Part shown: positions 26,922 to 35,540 of the stretch, piece by piece
How the letters are laid out: each line of letters starts with the position of its first letter
Numbering within the stretch: position 1 is the stretch's first letter
Source of the DNA: Monomorium pharaonis
Taxonomy: Eukaryota > Arthropoda > Insecta > Hymenoptera > Formicidae
DNA: 64,000 bases
Reading direction: 5' to 3'
Assembly: GCF_013373865.1 (NCBI RefSeq)
Contig: NC_050477.1
Span: 5,230,869-5,294,868 of the forward strand
Position numbers and translations under genes: made by a program
The notes under the pieces: model-generated
Databases searched by the model: none
What the model was told of the DNA's origin: nothing
What the model saw: only the letters and a program-made list of their open reading frames with translations

Positions 26922-29482
26922 CAATTATAGTACTTAATAATGAAGGATGAAGTAAGTCAGCTGTAATTCAGAATACATGAACGCACAGTATTAACAATTA
27001 TTAATTCGAAGTTTAGTAATCTGTTCGCGTCCGAGAGCGAGAAGACGGCAAACATTTGTCCGAAAGCGTTTTAAGTCTCATTGAATAGAAGTACTTCCGG
27101 TTCCACTGGGGATTTTTGTGTCAGCCAGCTCGTAGCGCGATCTTATAACGCTGTAAAGAGAGATGGTTGTGTTCCTTCATTTTTATTACACGCGCAATAT
27201 ACCTCGCGCGTACTCACGGCAATAAATTCCGGTGTTACTTCCAAGTTGGACGAAAACATCCCTTCTGGTAGAAACCTGCAGGAATAAAGTTGCGTCGAGG
27301 CTTGATGAAGATGTATTCTCGAATGACTTCGTATCATATTCATCTACGTCGTAATCTTTTCCCATCCAGCGAAATCGTTATCGCGTTGCGCTGTTTTCCG
27401 TCCGTTTATCTTTTAACTGGCGCCAAGTTAGATCCTATTGTCGCGACTGGGTCGTATTCGATTGTCAGACATTGTCGTAACTTCTCGTCGTTGCACATGC
27501 AGCGTTGATGCGCGATCGTTTATAATAAATTCACTCGAAATGGATGTGCCACGTGTGTGAAGTTAGCATCTCAAAGTTTAGCATCTCATAAAAATACTGC
27601 AGAATTACTTGCATCCAGCATAGTTTTACAGTTCTTGATAGGTTTCAACAATAGTTCCGTTGAATTTTTTTCCGTATTTTAATTAAATTTTTATAAATGA
27701 GATGCTAACTTCCAAAATCACATAATAGCATCTCACCGTATTTCGAATATACGACCATAGAGAAGATTAAATCTATAGAGTTCTATCGTTTAGAGACGTT
27801 CTATCAATAATTCTGATGATGAAATTAATAAAAAAAAATTTTTTGTTACAAAACATACGTATATATGCGTATACGTCTGCGCACGTGGATTTGGTGTAAC
27901 TGGCATCTTAGATAGACAAAATTAATTAATTTAAAAAATTTAGAAAGTATTTTTCAACAACTATCTTGATGGAAAACTTGTATTTATAGGTCTAGACATG
28001 AGATGCTGGTCGAATATCGACAGTTCTATTTCTTTTAACGCAGTTCCCATATAGATACATACGCGTACATTAATTTTCTAAAAAGTTCCGGTGATATAAA
28101 TAATTAAAACATTTTTCAAACATTTATTTTGCCCTCAAAATTCAAATTTTTCGGGTGAGATCGGGAGAGACGGGGAGAGATCGGGAGAGATCGGGAGAGA
28201 CCGGGAGAGACCGGGAGAGACCGGGAGAGACCGGGAGAGACGGGGAGAGACCGGGGTTACGGGGAGAAACGGGGAGAGACCGGGAGAGACGGGGAGAGAC
28301 CGGGAGAGACCGAGAGAGATCGGGAGAGACGGGGAGAGACCGGGAGAGACCGGGAGAGACGGGGAGAGACCGGGAGAGGCGGGGAGAGACGGGAGAGACC
28401 GGGAGAGACGGAAAGAGACCGGGGTTACGGGGAGAGACCGAGAGAGACGGGTAAAGACGGGGAGAGACCGGGAGAGACCGAGAGAGACCGGAAGAGACGG
28501 GAAGAGACCGGGAGAGACAGCATCTCACGTCTAGCCCTCAAAATTCAAGTTTTCCGGGTAAAATAATTGTTTAAAAAATGTTTTAATTATTTATATCACT
28601 GGAACTTTTTAGAAAATTATTGTACGCGTCCGGAACTATATGAGAACTGCGTTAAAATAAATAGAACTGTCGATATTCGACCAGCATCTCATGTTTAGAC
28701 CTATAAATACAAGTTTTCCATCAAGATAGTTGTTGAAAAATACTTTCTAAATTTTTTAAGTTAATTAATTTTGTCTATCTGAGATGCCAGTTACACCAAA
28801 TCCACGTGCGCAGACGTATACGCATATATACGTATGTTTTGTAACAAAAAATTTTTTTTTTATTAATTTAATTATCAGAACTATTGATAGAACGTCTCTA
28901 TAAACGATAGAACTCTATAAATTTAATCTTCTCTGTAGTCGTATATTCGAAATACGGTAAGAGATGCTATTATGTGATTTTGGAAGTTAGCATCTCATTT
29001 ATAAAAATTTAATTAAAATACGTAATTCAACGGAACTATTGTTGAAACCTATCAAGAACTGTAGAACTATGCTGGATGCAAGTAATTCTGCATTTTTTTA
29101 TGAGATGCTAAACTTTGAGATGCTAACTTCACACACGTGGATCTGCCCTTTTAGAAAATAAGACGCCTTGTGCCGCGGGAATAAAACCAGCGGTTCTCTC
29201 TCTCTCTCTTTTATTTAAATAAAATTAAATTATTAAACAAGAGTTACATGAAATTAATTTTGAGATTGTGAATATTAAATATTCGAGGACGCTTAAAAAA
29301 TTTATGAAGCCAATATCTGCGGTTTATGAATATCGTTTCCCTAAGTTTCATGAAAATAGCTTTACTCAAATTAATGTAATAAAGTTTGAGGCCAAGGCGA
29401 CAGGAAAGGCAGAGAGGGAGGGCTAACTTCTTTATTATAATCGGAAATTACTCGGCGCATCGCAAAGATCAAGTTTGTAGCC

Positions 29483-29552
<70 letters not shown>

Positions 29553-32500
29553 CTAAATAGACAGTTAGAATATTGGAGGGTGCGAAGGCAGCGACAATTA
29601 TCGAGCACGTCATTGTAATTACATCGACGGTCTGAAGTCGAGATTAGATTCGGCGTTCAGGAACCAGCGGTTTTCCTCGTTCTATCTAACTCTCGCTCTA
29701 TATCTTCTATAGTCTAGATTACGGTAATTGGTAGGTCAATAGCGAATATTAATTATCATTTGGCTGCAGAACCATGCAGCGCGCCGTTATGTCCTGCGAG
29801 CTATCGCATCCTCGTACCGCTCGATAAGCTCCGGCCGATTTCCCGCTCGAGTTTCTATGCAAATGGCACACAGAACACGCCAATTGCTCGCAAAAACCGT
29901 CGAGAGGTTCGACCTTTTAAACCTGCATTCGCTCGGACATAAAACACACGTGCGCGCGCGCTCGCAACTTTACATACTCACACATATACAAACATACGTG
30001 CGCATACTTCCGATCGCACGTGTTTAAAAGAATTCGCATAAAAAGATTTTTAACCATTTAAAACATTTCTCACATTTCCGTACTTTTTTTTAAATATTCT
30101 TTTATGTGTTCTAAAATATTTGTAGAAACGTGTTTTAAAACGACGTTTTAAAATGTTATAATATTATTTTGTTTTTTCATTATAAATTTATCATTGATTT
30201 TATTGCACACATATTACTGTTTGCATCATTTGCATTATATAAATTTACGCAGCATATGAGAAAATCACATAATACAATCCTTTGTATAATAAATTTTTTA
30301 TATAATTTTATATATTTTTACTGTAATATAAATATTATAATATAAAAGAGATATTTACAAAAAAATATTTACATTAAATATATATATATATATGTCTTAA
30401 GATTAAACATATCTTAAATCTTTGAGACGATCTATATAAAAATTTTATAATTTCTTATTTGTATATCATTCTTATTATTCTCTTTTTTTCTTTAGGATGT
30501 TTCTTAACTCCTTAACTTCTCACACGCAAACATTTCGTGGTATATATAAAATTACAATTCGTACTTAAAATTCCATTCTAACACGTAAATTTCGGATCGC
30601 GTAGAGTGAGTTTTAATCTTCTTACCGCGTTTCCCGTTTCCCTTATATTTAATTCACGCTTATCCGTAGCGCGCGACCTGCGTGAATTTATTGTTTCATC
30701 TATCTAATCGGCGTCCCTCGACACGAGTTACATAATACCACTTCACCCGAACAATCAATAACGTAAATTTTGCACAGCGCCAATGTACTACACGTGTAAC
30801 GCCGCACGCGATGGGAAACAGAGTAAATTCGTGCGCCCGCAACAGCGCGTGTATTATATGCGTTGCATGCGAGCAAGATCTGGCACTCGTAATTTTGCCA
30901 ATTCTGTCAATCCGGCGCTTACTCGTCGCGCCTCGCGCGGAATTAACGAGCGATTTGCCCGCGTTGATAAACGCAACGCATCGGCAGAGGGAAGGAACGC
31001 AGAAATATAAAACGCACCGATAAAAGCGAATTTTAACTGTGCGCGTTTGTCATCGAGAGTTTACTGCTCCACGATGGCAATTTGGTATCTCGCGAAGTAT
31101 CTCTGCCGGCGATATGTTTCCTCCTCCTTCTCCTCCTCCTCATGCAACGCGAGCATGTGATTTATACGTTTACGTACACTTAAATCACTCGTCTCTTTCA
31201 CTTTTCTCTAAATATACGTGACACAGATTCAAAGATAGCGTTGCGTTTATCGCTGTGCATACAGATGATGCAGTTTTATATAATACTTGTCCGTCAAATG
31301 TAATAACTAAATCCATGTAGATGCACAGAAGACTAATCGACTCTTTTTTTTTCGTCTTTTTTTAACTATTTTTTTTATTGGCAAAATTACAGTGCTGTGC
31401 GTTAGTGCACATTCACTTTAGTAGCTGAATTTATACGGACTTTAAACGGTAATCAATCATACATTGTTTGATTTTTGCGCTACGTTTGCCTGTCATTAAA
31501 TCGAATACACGTCAATCCATATGAAATTGAATGCCGATTAAAAGAAAGCAAGTAATTGTCATGGCATTCCGAGTCGCTGTTTAAGCTCGATTACACGAAT
31601 CGCCGTAGACACAACTTATTCGTCAACGAAGAAACGAAAAGGAAAACAATGATCCGATGAAAAGAACCAATAAAAATATTTTATTGGTTCTATCGGATCT
31701 TTGTTTCCTTTTTCGCTTCTTCGTTGACGAATAAGTCGCAATAAGTCCGATTGTGCCGTGTAATATATTCGTATATGTAATACCGAGAAATTCTATTTCC
31801 AAGAGTAGATCGGAAATTCTGTGGCGCAAAATCAACCTCTGTGTATGAAGAGGTATTTTAACCTTCTCTCTCCCTCCTTTGCCACCTATCCATTGTCAAT
31901 CACATAAAGTAAAATAATGCTCGTATATCAGCGAGAGTCAATAGTCGATCGACGAATTGCAAACTCACTCTATTTGACCGATCCGATATTCCAGTTGAAA
32001 GTGATTGGACGGGCACGGTTTGCCGAAAAAAGAAAAACGAAAGCTTGCCCCGAAGCTAGCAAATAGTCTCAATTGGCTAATTAAATTCGCGGCAATTAAT
32101 GGTACATTTTAGAACAATCACAACACGGAAAAAATCGATGCTTAAAAAAAAAACAACATTATTTTTCTCGCAATAAGTTCTTCATAGGTTTTTCAAACGT
32201 TTGTAGCATCGTTATTAAATTACGATTAATTCAATTTGAGATGTTAGTCTAGTTTTAGTCCAGTTGTATTTTTCGACTATTCGTATCGACACGCACTTTA
32301 TAGAATTGGAAATTATTAAACATCAAGATCCGCTTCGACTAAAAATGTACTTTTTTTGTTGTTGTATTTAATATTCATTTTATTATTGTGAAATTATTGC
32401 TTTCCGATTGTTTTGATTTAATCAATGCAATGTTTTAAACATGTGATATTTCGAGGCAATTGCCATCATCAAACGCATTATAAAAATAAAATTTGTAAGA

Positions 32501-35500
32501 ATTACTTTTATATTTTTTTAAATTTTATACATACAAATTTTTATACTTTTATCAATATTTTATCTAATAGTATGACTTGCGTAAAAATGGTTGGTGCTAA
32601 TTAAAATATTCTGCTGTATAATATCGTTGGAATTATGCGAGCACAATGTTTGAACGAGTTTACCTTCTTTTTATAACGGCTTTTTGCGAACACTACTTGT
32701 TACAAATTGTGCGGTATCGACCGCACCCGCCCCAGAATTTCTTTTCACGGAGGTGGCCGTCGTGAAAGGCGACGAGATAAATTCATCGCATGAGGATGTA
32801 AAAGAGCAGGAACGGAATCAGCTTTTCTTGCCTCGCATTAACGTATTCGCGCACACTCGTCTTTCCTGAAACGATTTTGTATATGTTGATGTATTCGTTG
32901 GTCAGCTTTTTCGGTCATATCAACCTGGAAAATTTTCTCCGGAAAAACGGAGAACCTTTCTCGCGATAATTTCGCGCTCACGAACTTTTGAATTGTATTA
33001 TAATATTAATTCTTAAATATGCTGCATTATGATTTTTATAACAAGAAATTGCAAGATTATTATACTCACAACTGACTTATTTGAGAACAATTTTTATTGT
33101 TTGTTATAAAATATAAAACAAAATTATGATGATTAATGGAAGCTTTGTGTCATGGTATTTAATCTTTAAATATATATTTTTTATACGATACAATAATGCT
33201 AAGATTATTTAATATTTTTTTACTCAATTAATAATTTATGATCTTTTCAGTCAATTTTCATTCTCGTGTTTTGATGTACTATCGTTAAAGGAAAAAATTT
33301 CAATAAATTCTTCTGAATAAATTAATCGTGTTTTTAATTACTAATTATTTTTAATGGATTATTTTTGCGTACTTCCGAATTTTTATTTTACAGCAGACTT
33401 CTAAAAGTTGAATGAGCTATAATGAATAAAGACGAAATGGATGAGCAAAATAATGGTCTTTTAGGGGCTCCTGAAGATAAACTTTGGGGCAATATACCAG
33501 GTGGTCCACTGCCACCGGAGCAACCGCCTCCACCACCTCCGACAACTACGGCAACGACGACGACGACGACAACGACGTACAGGCCCTGGAGAACGAGACC
33601 TACCAGGCCGAATCATTATCCAGATGATGGCAGACCTCGACAACCGGGTCGTTACCCGCAGAAACCCGAGTATCGGCCGCACAAACCCCATCGACATCAC
33701 ACCACATGGTCGACGACGACGACGACAACAACGACGAGGAGGCCCACGCCGAGGGTGAGATTTCGATGGACTCCGCCACAGCGGGATGACGTGCCCGACA
33801 AATGCGACACGAGCTATGACGCTATCAGCATTATTCGCCGAGAGGTCTTCGTCTTCAAAGGACGAGTAAGCGGCAATCAAATTTAAAAAGGGAATAGGAG
33901 ATAACAAAGAATTATGAAAGGAACATCTCGCTGTATCTCACGCAGAACGATATGATAATGAAATATAACTTTTTCAAGCGCTATTATTTCACTTTACTGA
34001 TGTAAAGGAGAAGAGTCTCGATATTTTCTAAGGGCAAAAGAATGTATTTTATATCTATCTTCTCGATCCTCTGAAGCATAAAGATAAAATAATTTATAAT
34101 ATATCTTCAATCATTATATATAATATATTTGCTTTATACCGTTTATTTTGTTAAGATCAAGGTGCTATGTATTTATATGAAAATAATTATTACGTACATC
34201 TATATATCTTTTTTTACAATTTAAATTATGCAATGTTTTCTGGAGCATAGTTTTCTAAGAATATAATAAATAAGAAAATTTTTTAGAGAGAGAATTTCTT
34301 TATTGAGGAATCCTCTTTGGTTCCGCATTGCAGTATCTGTGGCGAATAGGCGATCAGGGAATCTATGAGGGATATCCGGCGGAGATCACCAGGTTGTTCA
34401 ATCTGCCACTGGACATCGATCACGTGGACGCTGTGTACGAGCGACCGGATAAAAAGATAGTCTTTTTCATCGGCCGTGAGTACTACGTCTTCGACGCCAA
34501 CAATCTAGTACCGGGTTATCCGAAACCCCTTACAAATCTAGGACTGCCAGAGTCCTTAGAGAAGATTGACGGCGCCATGGTGTGGGGCCACAATGGCAGG
34601 ACTTACTTCTTCAGCGGTTCCATGTATTGGAGGTGATTGAAGAGTTCATTTTTCAAATCACGGATTTGTAGTCTCACTTCTTATAAAATTCGTTGTACTC
34701 CTAAAATTTTCAACATCTAATTTTTGCCGGATATTAAAATGAAAAATAATGTTAATCTGATTGAAATGCGTTTGATCTTTGGACATGTAACGAAATTTTT
34801 TTACTTGTAATCCGATTTATATCGGATTCCTACTCTTTTTAATCCATAAATAAAATTTAATTCTCCAATTTAATCTCCTATCCGCAGGTTCGACGAATCT
34901 GTTAATTACGTGGAACTCGATTATCCCAGGGATATGAGCATGTTTGCTGGCGTGGGAAACGACATTGATGCCGTTTTTCAATGGAAAAATGGTAAATTTC
35001 GTAAACTAACATTCTCAGACAAATATCATTTTATTATAGAAATAAAATTACTTAAATATTCATTTCATTCGAGACAATCTTGTTACATACATATAAAATT
35101 AATTTAACTTTTAACGTTAAATACAATACATTTTTTAATAATAAAGATAATTTATTTCTTAATATTTCATTCAATTTTGATTTTAATTCCCAGCTTTTTT
35201 AACATTTTATATAAACAATTCTCTTTAATTTCTAACTTTGTCTCCAACTTTTTATCGTAATTCTTCCACTTTTTCGGCAGGTAAGACGTACTTCTTCAAA
35301 GGCAAAGGTTTCTGGGAGTTTGACGATCTCAGGATGAGAGTAATACATGAGAAACAGAGATTGTCGGCACCATTCTGGATGGGCTGTCCGCCGCCGGAAG
35401 TAGAAACCAATGACATCGAGACCCATATGCCTAGGAAATCGAGGATTGTCTCAGCTTCCGCCGCCGTCGCCACAAGAGCAATCACGCCAATGTTTGCCGC

Positions 35501-35540
35501 GATCGTTGTGAACTTTATCATGAGGATAATATACGTGTAA
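2533..35540 (+). CDS. Mmp2: Matrix metalloproteinase, Mmp2-like, GPI-anchored type (3' part; 5' exons off the window)
   Basis: Secreted, membrane-tethered zinc endopeptidase that cleaves extracellular matrix. Coding exons: 2533-2679, 3207-3349, 10871-11029, 33465-33865, 34334-34632, 34888-34991, 35281-35540. All have AG/GT borders and the phases close: 1513 nt, with the first base finishing a codon from an upstream exon, then 503 codons and a stop. Seen in order: the catalytic domain (ALGLWARNSKLTF, YFHRGYHGDGYPFDG, LAHAFFPG), the zinc site HEFGHSLGLAH with Met-turn ALMYP, a Thr/Pro-rich hinge of roughly 100 residues, and a four-blade hemopexin domain bounded by Cys in DKCDTSYD and WMGCP. A small-residue stretch (SASAA) and a hydrophobic C-terminus (ITPMFAAIVVNFI) follow, as expected for a GPI signal; Drosophila Mmp2 is GPI-anchored. 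The signal peptide and cysteine-switch propeptide are not in the window. The ATG at 33422 is intronic and not a start: it lies upstream of the acceptor at 33465. Confidence 0.9.
3177..3206 (+). other. Candidate alternative 3' splice extension of an Mmp2 exon (30 nt)
   Basis: The exon that starts at 3207 (after ATTATTCAG) gives the canonical family reading YFHR-GYHGDG. A second acceptor, TTTGACAG, lies exactly 30 nt upstream and would add ten in-frame residues (TPNNIHGLFR-like) between YFHR and GYHGDG. The extension has no stop. The family usually lacks an insertion here, so the shorter exon is preferred; use of the upstream site is only a possibility. Confidence 0.35.
4945..4973. repeat. (GA)n microsatellite
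   Basis: A GA run of about 29 bp in an Mmp2 intron. Confidence 0.9.
6234..6282. repeat. Compound (AAT)n-(GT)n microsatellite
   Basis: About seven AAT units run directly into about twelve GT units, in an Mmp2 intron. Confidence 0.9.
9438..9873. mobile_element. piggyBac-like MITE with TTAA target duplication
   Basis: The left end reads TTAA then CCCATAACGTTCAC; the right end, read on the minus strand, is TTAA then CCCTTAACGTTCAC. So 428 bp (9442-9869) are flanked by TTAA on both sides, with CCC-starting terminal inverted repeats, the hallmark of piggyBac-superfamily insertions. The ATAACGTTCAC box is repeated near the left end (about 9471-9481), followed by a G-run and GGGGTCCTTTAGACCCC. There is no transposase ORF, so the element is non-autonomous. 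Confidence 0.75.
10427..10453. repeat. Perfect short palindrome
   Basis: TTAACCTTTATCA, one base, then its exact reverse complement. The arms are 13 bp with a single-base centre. It lies in an Mmp2 intron about 420 bp before an exon. Function unknown. Confidence 0.7.
13980..14058. repeat. Long near-perfect hairpin (79 nt)
   Basis: GCTTATATTGTTACACAATT at the left is repeated exactly, inverted, at the right end (14039-14058). The arms continue inward as A-rich and then ATTCTATAT/ATATAGAAT, leaving a loop of only a few bases around 14019. It could be a very short MITE or an RNA hairpin. No target-site duplication could be assigned with confidence. Confidence 0.7.
14940..15558. mobile_element. 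Non-autonomous DNA element with about 70-bp terminal inverted repeats
   Basis: The left arm (about 14940-15007) starts GAACGAAACTAAGCTGATTC. The right arm (about 15486-15558), read on the minus strand, starts GAACGAGACTAAGCTGATTC. Both continue through CCCGCT.TCGTGCTGTTT.CATTCGACAAT and CGAGCAGAGAAACGC; the right arm has a short extra insertion. The interior is about 480 bp, not inverted, with no transposase ORF. The superfamily is not recognised. Confidence 0.75.
15993..18216 (-). CDS. Nested gene inside an Mmp2 intron, unrecognised protein with C-terminal coiled coil
   Basis: Three minus-strand exons: 18176-18216 (proposed start, MSVAVAAGCDQLC), 16583-16867 and 15993-16269. They join in frame to 603 nt, 200 aa plus stop. 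The last two exons have clear borders (acceptors CTCAG and TTTTCAAG, donor AG|GTAAAG). The first exon is weaker, with donor GTGCGA, but its phase fits. The protein starts with a helical stretch (EDHLKKCFEAIGKAHEEVL), then a Ser/Pro/Glu-rich low-complexity middle (about residues 60-105). It ends with a conserved-looking segment (KHVRYLKSVNWDEI, then VWEVAMEELKENNDKIK) that passes into a Lys-rich coiled coil. I do not recognise the family and assign no function. It is transcribed opposite to Mmp2 from within its 22.4 kb intron. Confidence 0.55.
17279..17424. mobile_element. PIF/Harbinger-like (Tourist-type) MITE with TTA target duplication
   Basis: A 140-bp inverted-repeat element (17282-17421) that starts GGGTCGGTTGTTCC and ends, on the minus strand, GGGTCGATTTTCCC. 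The two halves pair over nearly their whole length, including CAGGTAA and TGT.T.TCTT blocks. It is flanked by TTA on both sides (17279-17281 and 17422-17424), matching the 3-bp TWA duplications of PIF/Harbinger elements. It sits in the long first intron of the nested gene. Confidence 0.7.
19297..19333. repeat. (GA)n microsatellite
   Basis: An almost pure run of GA dinucleotides, about 37 bp, in Mmp2 intronic DNA. Confidence 0.9.
20480..20596. repeat. (TA)n-rich low-complexity block
   Basis: About 115 bp made almost only of TA and TATG steps, broken by TTTATATATG units. ORFs read through it as Ile/Tyr repeats and are not genes. Confidence 0.85.
21692..21752. repeat. (CT)n microsatellite
   Basis: A pyrimidine run of CT and TCC units, about 60 bp. 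A long ORF that spans it (21447-21962) is a by-product of the absence of stops in CT repeats and T-rich flanks; it is not called as a gene. Confidence 0.85.
22391..22424. repeat. (GA)n microsatellite
   Basis: A GA run of about 34 bp with one GC step, in an Mmp2 intron. Confidence 0.85.
25153..25188. repeat. (TA)n microsatellite
   Basis: A pure TA dinucleotide run of about 36 bp. Confidence 0.9.
25330..25486. mobile_element. MITE-like inverted repeat whose arms are themselves palindromic
   Basis: The left arm reads CAATAAGATATGTAGTTG; the right arm, on the minus strand, reads CAATAACATATGTAATTG. Both continue into CGGGCTGCCAACTACA and TACAATAATA. Each arm also holds its own small hairpin, GTAGTTG-CGGGCTGC-CAACTAC. 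Total about 157 bp with a short central spacer and no ORF. The target-site duplication is not clear. Confidence 0.7.
26406..26486. repeat. (CT)n microsatellite
   Basis: About 80 bp of CT units broken only by two TTCT steps. Confidence 0.9.
26884..26918. repeat. (CT)n microsatellite
   Basis: A pure CT run, about 35 bp. Confidence 0.9.
27549..29140. mobile_element. Foldback element, 1.6 kb, with about 600-bp inverted arms around a G-rich minisatellite
   Basis: The outer ends are CCACGTGTGTGAAGTTAGCA at the left and its exact inverse at the right (29121-29140). The two arms (27549 to about 28150, and about 28525-29140) match in inverse order along most of their length, for example TTCTTGATAGGTTTCAACAA, GGTGTAACTGGCATCT and GGTCGAATATCGACAGTTCT. 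Both arms carry the 8-mer AGCATCTC/GAGATGCT again and again. The centre (28155-28518) is a 10-bp tandem repeat. There is no transposase ORF; the readings through the centre are Arg/Gly/Glu/Ser repeats caused by the minisatellite. No target-site duplication could be fixed. Confidence 0.8.
28155..28518. repeat. 10-bp minisatellite, unit near CCGGGAGAGA
   Basis: About 36 units of C(C/G)GGGAGAGA, with variants TCGGGAGAGA, CCGAGAGAGA and occasional 9-bp units. It is interrupted twice by a GGGGTTACGG block (about 28253 and 28422). It is purine-only for long stretches on the plus strand and lies exactly between the arms of the foldback element. Confidence 0.9.
29484..29550. repeat. (GA)n microsatellite
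   Basis: An uninterrupted GA run of about 66 bp, one of the longest in the window. Confidence 0.9.
31614..31736. repeat. Long near-perfect hairpin, about 60-bp arms
   Basis: ACTTATTCGTCAACGAAGAA at the left is matched inverted at the right end (31717-31736). The arms stay paired through CGAAAAGGAAA, GATCCGAT and AGAACCAATAAAA, with only small mismatches and almost no loop (about 31674-31676). It lies in an Mmp2 intron. It could be a MITE or the source of a hairpin RNA. Confidence 0.75.
33510..33780 (+). repeat. Coding trinucleotide repeats in the Mmp2 hinge (Thr/Pro-rich)
   Basis: Two ACG/ACA repeat runs (about 33541-33575 and 33710-33738) encode Thr tracts next to a Pro run. Between them lie RP/PH/YP repeats. 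This makes an extended linker between the catalytic and hemopexin domains that is likely O-glycosylated. The repeat DNA also opens long antisense readings that are not genes. Confidence 0.85.

Larger units (their letters stand above)
11030..33464. other. Mmp2 intron, 22.4 kb, host of a nested gene and several repeats
   Basis: Bounded by donor GTAAGT at 11030 and acceptor TTTTAG before 33465. It separates the catalytic-domain exon from the hinge exon. The entries below list its contents: a nested minus-strand gene, hairpins at 13980, 25330 and 31614, elements at 14940 and 17282, microsatellites, and the foldback element at 27549. The stretches 11030-13979, 18217-25329, 29141-31613 and 31737-33464 hold only AT-rich sequence and simple repeats that I could not assign. 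Confidence 0.7.

Noticed and set aside
28142..28528. Long ORFs on both strands with Arg/Gly/Glu or Ser/Leu/Pro repeats
   Set aside because: They are translations of the 10-bp minisatellite, which is open in several frames.
33422..33464. ATG that opens the hinge ORF of Mmp2 as an apparent start
   Set aside because: It lies in the intron just before the TTTTAG acceptor; joining 11029 to 33465 gives the expected family reading MYG-APEDKLWG.
33461..33907. 148-codon minus-strand ORF, Arg-rich
   Set aside because: It is antisense to the Mmp2 hinge exon, whose phase, splice sites and family resemblance are convincing.
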